From Scatophagus argus (lineage: Eukaryota; Chordata; Actinopteri; Scatophagidae), in assembly GCF_020382885.2 (NCBI RefSeq), contig NC_058508.1, positions 9,647,917 through 9,711,916 of the forward strand: a stretch of 64,000 bases of DNA. The letters run 5' to 3'. The notes under the pieces were generated by a model. The model saw nothing but the letters and a program-made list of their open reading frames with translations. It had not been told where the DNA came from and did not search any database. The translations under genes were made by a program, and so were the position numbers. Shown one piece after another: positions 59,694-64,000 of the stretch; positions within the stretch are counted from its first letter, which is position 1; the number at the start of each line of letters is the position of its first letter.

Positions 59694-62023
59694 TCTGAAA
59701 CTAGTTTCAGAATCACTCTTCAGTTCCTCATCTGTCAGTAGGTGCTGTCATTTTGTTTGTATCTCTGTCCCACGATGTGGTGTTGGCATGTGAAACTGAC
59801 CAAAATTTCTTATTCCAGCCAGCTGGTGGAAAGTGCAGATGTTTTTTTTGAATATTTCTGAAGATTGACTGATTGAAAGAGATTATTTTATAGATTCAAT
59901 AGTAATGAGAGAAACATTGTAAATGATTAATTTTCAGGATTTGCAGTTAAACAAAATAAATGTTAAATGTTAATTGCATCTAATTTAAGTATTCTAACTC
60001 TAACTCTCTTATTTAACACACTTAAATTTTGACAACAAATGAGTATCTGATCACCTTCTGAGATCTGCAGGCACTTCTCACACTTGTGCGTTGATAATTC
60101 AATATTTGACAAATCTGTCTTACAATGAATAAAAGGGGGTTATTTATGTTACAAGCAGCTTAATTAAAAGAGGCATCGTACAGCAAAAATTGTTAATATG
60201 TTGTTGTAGTTTTTAAAAAATTATTTAAAGCTGCAGGTGGGCTTATGTTGTACATGGGCTTAATACTGACGATTATCCAGTCTTATGCAAATAAAACTGA
60301 AGAGAATATCAGTGTATAAGTAAATTGTTATGTAGAGCCTTTCCCTCCCAGAATATAGGGAAAAGTGTTGCTTGATACAGAGCTGTTAAAATTATTGGAG
60401 AAAATGTTGTTTCTTTGTTACACAGTACACACTAACAATTGCTTGTGGTCTAAGCACATAACCTTCAAAAGTGTCAACACACCCACAGTAGCAAGTGAGA
60501 AGTGGTATATTGGTGCTGTGTGATTTATTTATTCATTTGCCTCCAGTGGGTGTTTGTGATAAGCTCATGACATCCTTTGTTCAGAGCTGCTTACTGCTGG
60601 TCGCCATCAAAGTCATGTATGACAGTCAGTGATTGGCCTTTGTAGACTGATGCTCTCCAGGTGACAAAGAACAATCCTGATCACTGGATTGTCTGTATTT
60701 CCTTTTTCATTGAGTTTTAGTGATATAGGTCAGACATCATTGCCCTGTGTTGAATGATGTGAAAGAGGGGATAGATGTGACACAAGTGATTAACTGGCAG
60801 ATATGCGGCTGGCTATGTGACAAGCAGACTAGACATCGGTGAATCATGAGGCGATGGTGGAACTGAAAATAAAACCCAGGAGCTACCATTTTCTGATTTT
60901 GTATTGAAGTGGGCACGGTTATGTTGGGTAGCAAGTCTCCAGAGTTAAAATATTTATCAATAGTTTTTTCAAACGTTTTAAGAGAAAATTTGTGGGGAAA
61001 CCAGAAAAATTGACGCACTGCCTTGTTTTTCAAGTGCATCTCTCGTTGCTTTGATATTCCACTTAAATTTCTCAATTATTTATTGCTGAAACAAGAGATA
61101 ACTGGCAGTCGACCTTGTTTTACCGTTTCATCCTTTACCTGCACATCAAATTTCTACTCCATGTTTCGATCAGTCAACTGGATTAATCATTCTCACACAG
61201 CTCCAACTGAATCCAGACTTGCTTAGTCTGAGCCATTTGTCAGGAATAGTTTGTAAGCCAAGAGTTAACACTGACTGATCAGGACAGATGAATTAACAGG
61301 AACTCTCTTCTCTCTTACTCAGCATTAGGAGCAGCGTATGGGACAGCAAAGAGCGGCACAGGCATTGCTGCCATGTCTGTGATGCGGCCAGAGCTCATCA
61401 TGAAGTCCATCATCCCCGTGGTCATGGCTGGTATCATAGCCATCTACGGGCTGGTGGTGGCTGTGCTGATAGCAAACAACATCTCTGAGAGAGTCACCCT
61501 CTACAAGTAAGTAGCCTGCACATTGTTTATGCTCATGCATTTTACACAAATAACAGAATATCTGGCGAAGTTGAAACACTTGCACAGACATAATGGCTAA
61601 TCTAATTCTGGCCACCTGATGAATTTAAGCCCAGTATTCACTGCATTTTTATCTCTTGTTTTGATCAACTCAGAGCAACAATAAGAAAAACATTGGTCTT
61701 TGGACTGCTAAATGTTTGATTAGTCAATTTGTTTACACAGTATGTCTCGAACATTCATGATGTGCTATTGCCAAGATATTACTAAACAGAGACTCTTGTT
61801 TTTGGTTCGCTTCAACAGGAGTTTCCTGCATCTTGGAGCCGGTCTGAGTGTGGGCCTGAGCGGTCTGGCAGCCGGGTTTGCCATTGGCATTGTGGGTGAT
61901 GCTGGTGTGAGAGGCACTGCCCAACAGCCCCGGCTTTTCGTGGGCATGATCCTGATCCTGATCTTCGCTGAGGTTTTGGGGCTTTATGGCCTCATTGTGG
62001 CCCTCATCCTATCTACAAAATAA
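57522..62023 (+). CDS. atp6v0c: V-type proton ATPase 16 kDa proteolipid subunit c
   Basis: Three coding exons: 57522-57597, 61323-61506, 61819-62023. The frame is unbroken and gives 154 residues, one less than the human protein. The subunit forms the rotating c-ring of the Vo sector and carries protons across endosomal, lysosomal and secretory membranes. Four transmembrane helices are visible: [40 protein letters not shown]; the helix starting [20 protein letters not shown]; and the fourth, [20 protein letters not shown], which holds the essential proton-binding glutamate (about residue 138). Both glycine-rich repeats that reflect the ancient duplication are present. The start [17 protein letters not shown] matches vertebrate ATP6V0C. 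Intron 1 is long (3.7 kb) and contains CA and TA microsatellites. Confidence 0.98.
57761..57790. repeat. CA microsatellite in atp6v0c intron 1
   Basis: (CA)n of about 30 bases followed by related ATACACAT units. Confidence 0.95.
58180..58225 (-). mobile_element. Tiny fragment of the ATGG-tailed fish repeat
   Basis: ATTCATTCATTCCTGTACTA followed by CCGCTTATCTCTTT is the reverse complement of the repeat end seen near 63840-63875 (GATAAAGCGGTATAGAAAAT then GGATGG). Only about 45 bases survive. Confidence 0.4.
59655..59690. repeat. TA microsatellite in atp6v0c intron 1
   Basis: (TA)n of about 36 bases. Confidence 0.95.
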
Positions 62024-63005
62024 GTGTCTACATCAAACACCATCTCATTCATTCCACATCAAAGCAGCAAGAACAAATAGGAGATTTTCACCTACTTCCA
62101 TTATACCCCGTGGGTCTGACAGGAGGGGATGGCAACAGAATCATGTTGGCGGTCGACTTGACAGCTGTTGTCCCCAGTAGATGTGATCTATCCATATTGT
62201 TTAAAGCCATCCAGTTGTGTCAGGTCTCGTGCATACAGAACGGGCATGAAGATGTATTGGTTGTTGTGGGATGATGTGTGTGGACAGTTTGCTTGATTTG
62301 TTGTCTGATCTTAACCTGTACAGTGATCCAGAGTCCCTCCACTCCCTGTAAATGTAGTAACCAGTCTGTGATGTGAGTGTGAGTATCAACGTTTATCCCT
62401 CTGCCCATTCCCCTCCTTTGATTTATGTTTTTATGTTGGTGGTTTTGATCATTCTCTGTTTTGAGACTGCTGAAGAATTGTGCACATTAGTGTTTTGTTT
62501 TTTTCATGTTCTTTTCTGGGACCATTTTTGAATCACAGTGGTGAGGAACAAATAAGACATTTTTTTCACTATTTATGGAAAGTTATGAAGATTTTGACTT
62601 AATGAAACTAAATGGAATACTGTTTATTGAATACCCTATATACATCAAAATATATAAATTATCTGTGTATAGTTAGATTAATTGCACTGTGGGTAATTGT
62701 TCTAAGTGCTTGGAATTCCTCTGGATGTAGTGTGATTATTAATGGAGGATGTCCACATGTTGACATGGAGTTGATTGCCTGTGTGTGTGAGTGTGTGTGT
62801 GTGTGCGCGCGTGTGCATGTGTGTGTGAATGACGTGTGCAAGTTGATTTATGTTTAATATGACATTCTCAGACACTAGTATCGTTTACCTGTAGTGCTGC
62901 TGTCTTGATATTTTTTTGTTTTGTTGTTGTTTTTTTTCTGTTTAAGGTGAGAGCTCACTGTTCAGCCATGCCTGTCAGATTTCCAAATAAAACTCAACCT
63001 CCTCC
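62024..63005 (+). other. atp6v0c: atp6v0c 3' UTR
   Basis: Sequence from the stop codon to just beyond a canonical AATAAA at 62986-62991, followed by a T-rich stretch at 63020-63030 as expected for the downstream element. It contains a TG microsatellite at 62780-62830. Confidence 0.65.
62986..62991 (+). terminator. atp6v0c: atp6v0c poly(A) signal
   Basis: AATAAA, with a T-rich element about 30 bases downstream. No other + strand AATAAA of comparable context was noted between the stop codon and this site. Confidence 0.65.
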
Positions 63006-63756
63006 AGAATCTCATTGTCCCTTTTTTTTTTGTCTGATATTTACCAGGATGACTGAACACTATGAACAGCATTTAGTCTTTTCGGTCTCAAGCATTTTGG
63101 TGTTAATGGAAATTGATGAACTAGAGCAGTTACAGTATAGTATGGTTCAGTGCAGTATTCAGTTCAGCAGGTATTTGGTCAAACCAAAGTAGTGGACACA
63201 TTTTGACATCACAGTGATAGATAAAAAGTCAGGATTACAAAAGTTACTACAGTTCATCGTGAGGAGGATGTGACTCCTTCCTATTCATATTTCAGGGTTC
63301 TCACAAGTCTTCAAAATGCTTTAAAATGGTGAATTTGAGGGAAAAAAATCCTTCCTTGAAAGTTCTTAAATGGTTAATAATAGACATGGGTCATTGAAAG
63401 TGCTGGAATTGAGATATTTTGTGCAAGAACAGAAGTGAAGTTCTTTTGATATATTTTTACAAAAGATTAGTAAATAGTCTGTGTTCTGCTATTTGCATGC
63501 ATCTTGCAGTTTCCTGCCATCACTAACAGCACAGCTGAGAGGTGTTCACACATTCAAGATTGTCCCTGATTTTTGTTGTTGTCTGTGAGCTTCTGTAAAG
63601 CTTTTGAATTCTCATAAAAAGTTCTGAGTGCTGTAATGGTAATTAACCTTGATATGTGTCTCAAAGTATGCCGTTTTGGGTCCTTGAACTTGGCCATGTC
63701 AAGTCCTTGAATTTGTTCTTTAAAAAGGTGTTGGAATCCTGTTATTTTAAGTTAAA
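63006..63756. other. Unassigned 3' flank, probably repeat-derived
   Basis: No gene seen. 63295-63745 contains recurrent phrases such as CTTGAAAGTTCTTAAATGG and TCCTTGAA..TTGAATTTGTTCTTTAAAAAGGTG that resemble a frequent fish repeat, but I cannot name it. Confidence 0.35.
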
Positions 63757-63889
63757 GAAATAACACATGACCAGTCCAGGGTGTACCCCGCCTCTCACCC
63801 GTAGTCAGCTGGGATTGGCTCCAGCTCCCCCGCGACCCTGACGGATAAAGCGGTATAGAAAATGGATGGATGGATGAAATAACACATGA
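63757..63889 (+). mobile_element. 5'-truncated non-LTR/SINE fragment with 14-bp target-site duplication
   Basis: The 14-mer GAAATAACACATGA occurs at 63757-63770 and again at 63876-63889. Between them lie about 105 bases: CCAGTCCAGGGTGTACCCCG, then CAGCTGGGATTGGCTCCAGC, CGCGACCCTGACGGATAAAG and CGGTATAGAAAATGGATGGA ending in ATGG units. This is the 3' end of a very common fish repeat, inserted by target-primed reverse transcription with loss of its 5' part. The perfect duplication means the insertion is young. Confidence 0.85.
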
Positions 63890-64000
63890 GAGTTATGAAT
63901 AGATGTTCTTGCTTTATCTTGAGTTAACTGCCTTGAGCTACAGTGTTCAAACTGTGAAAAACACACACACATAAATAACTGTTTCATGTATGACTGAATG

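Noticed and set aside
61325-61615. Minus-strand open frame opposite atp6v0c exon 2
   Set aside because: It is the antisense of a conserved coding exon and has no splice or homology support.

Overview
The window is vertebrate nuclear DNA, almost certainly from a ray-finned (teleost, probably percomorph-type) fish. All recognisable genes are split into short exons with GT-AG introns. The proteins are vertebrate in sequence and length, intron positions in mapk3 match the vertebrate ERK plan, and the interspersed repeats (Tc1-like DNA transposons, non-LTR tails ending in ATGG, TTGAA or ATCTA repeats, short 'GGTGGAA..AAGTAC' elements) are those common in fish genomes. There are no operons, CRISPR arrays, phage or bacterial features. 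No old viral or LTR element was recognised.

Layout from left to right. (1) 13-2959 on +: the last third of atp2a1, the SERCA1 calcium pump, from the phosphorylation domain through M10; the final tiny coding exon is uncertain. (2) 6052-11617 on -: rabep2 (rabaptin, RAB GTPase-binding effector 2), 12 coding exons including a 12-nt microexon. (3) 14235-19830 on -: a 451-residue dynamin/EHD-related GTPase with two C-terminal membrane helices, which I cannot match to a named gene. (4) 22848-26853 on -: nudt9, mitochondrial ADP-ribose pyrophosphatase. (5) 27897-35841 on +: mapk3 (ERK1), complete, head-to-head with nudt9, followed by a long AT/T-rich probable 3' UTR. (6) 43531-49062 on +: gdpd3, a membrane glycerophosphodiester phosphodiesterase/lysophospholipase D. 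(7) 52698-54641 on +: ypel3, a yippee zinc-binding protein, with a separate upstream leader exon. (8) 57522-62023 on +: atp6v0c, the 16-kDa proteolipid (c) subunit of the V-ATPase, with its 3' UTR and poly(A) signal near 62986.

The genes do not form one pathway. The order is chiefly informative as synteny: ATP2A1, RABEP2, MAPK3, GDPD3 and YPEL3 all lie in human 16p11.2 and ATP6V0C lies on 16p13.3, so the window is a fish counterpart of that block with nudt9 and the unnamed GTPase gene placed inside it.

Exon boundaries were derived by reading splice sites and checking that codon phase closes from exon to exon; every gene except the 5'-truncated atp2a1 gives an uninterrupted frame from ATG to stop. 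The points most worth a second look are the unnamed two-helix GTPase, the rabep2 microexon and the apparent absence of a conserved rabaptin coiled-coil block, the unresolved last exon of atp2a1, a threonine in the ERK1 hinge, and a non-LTR fragment with a perfect 14-bp target-site duplication at the right end.
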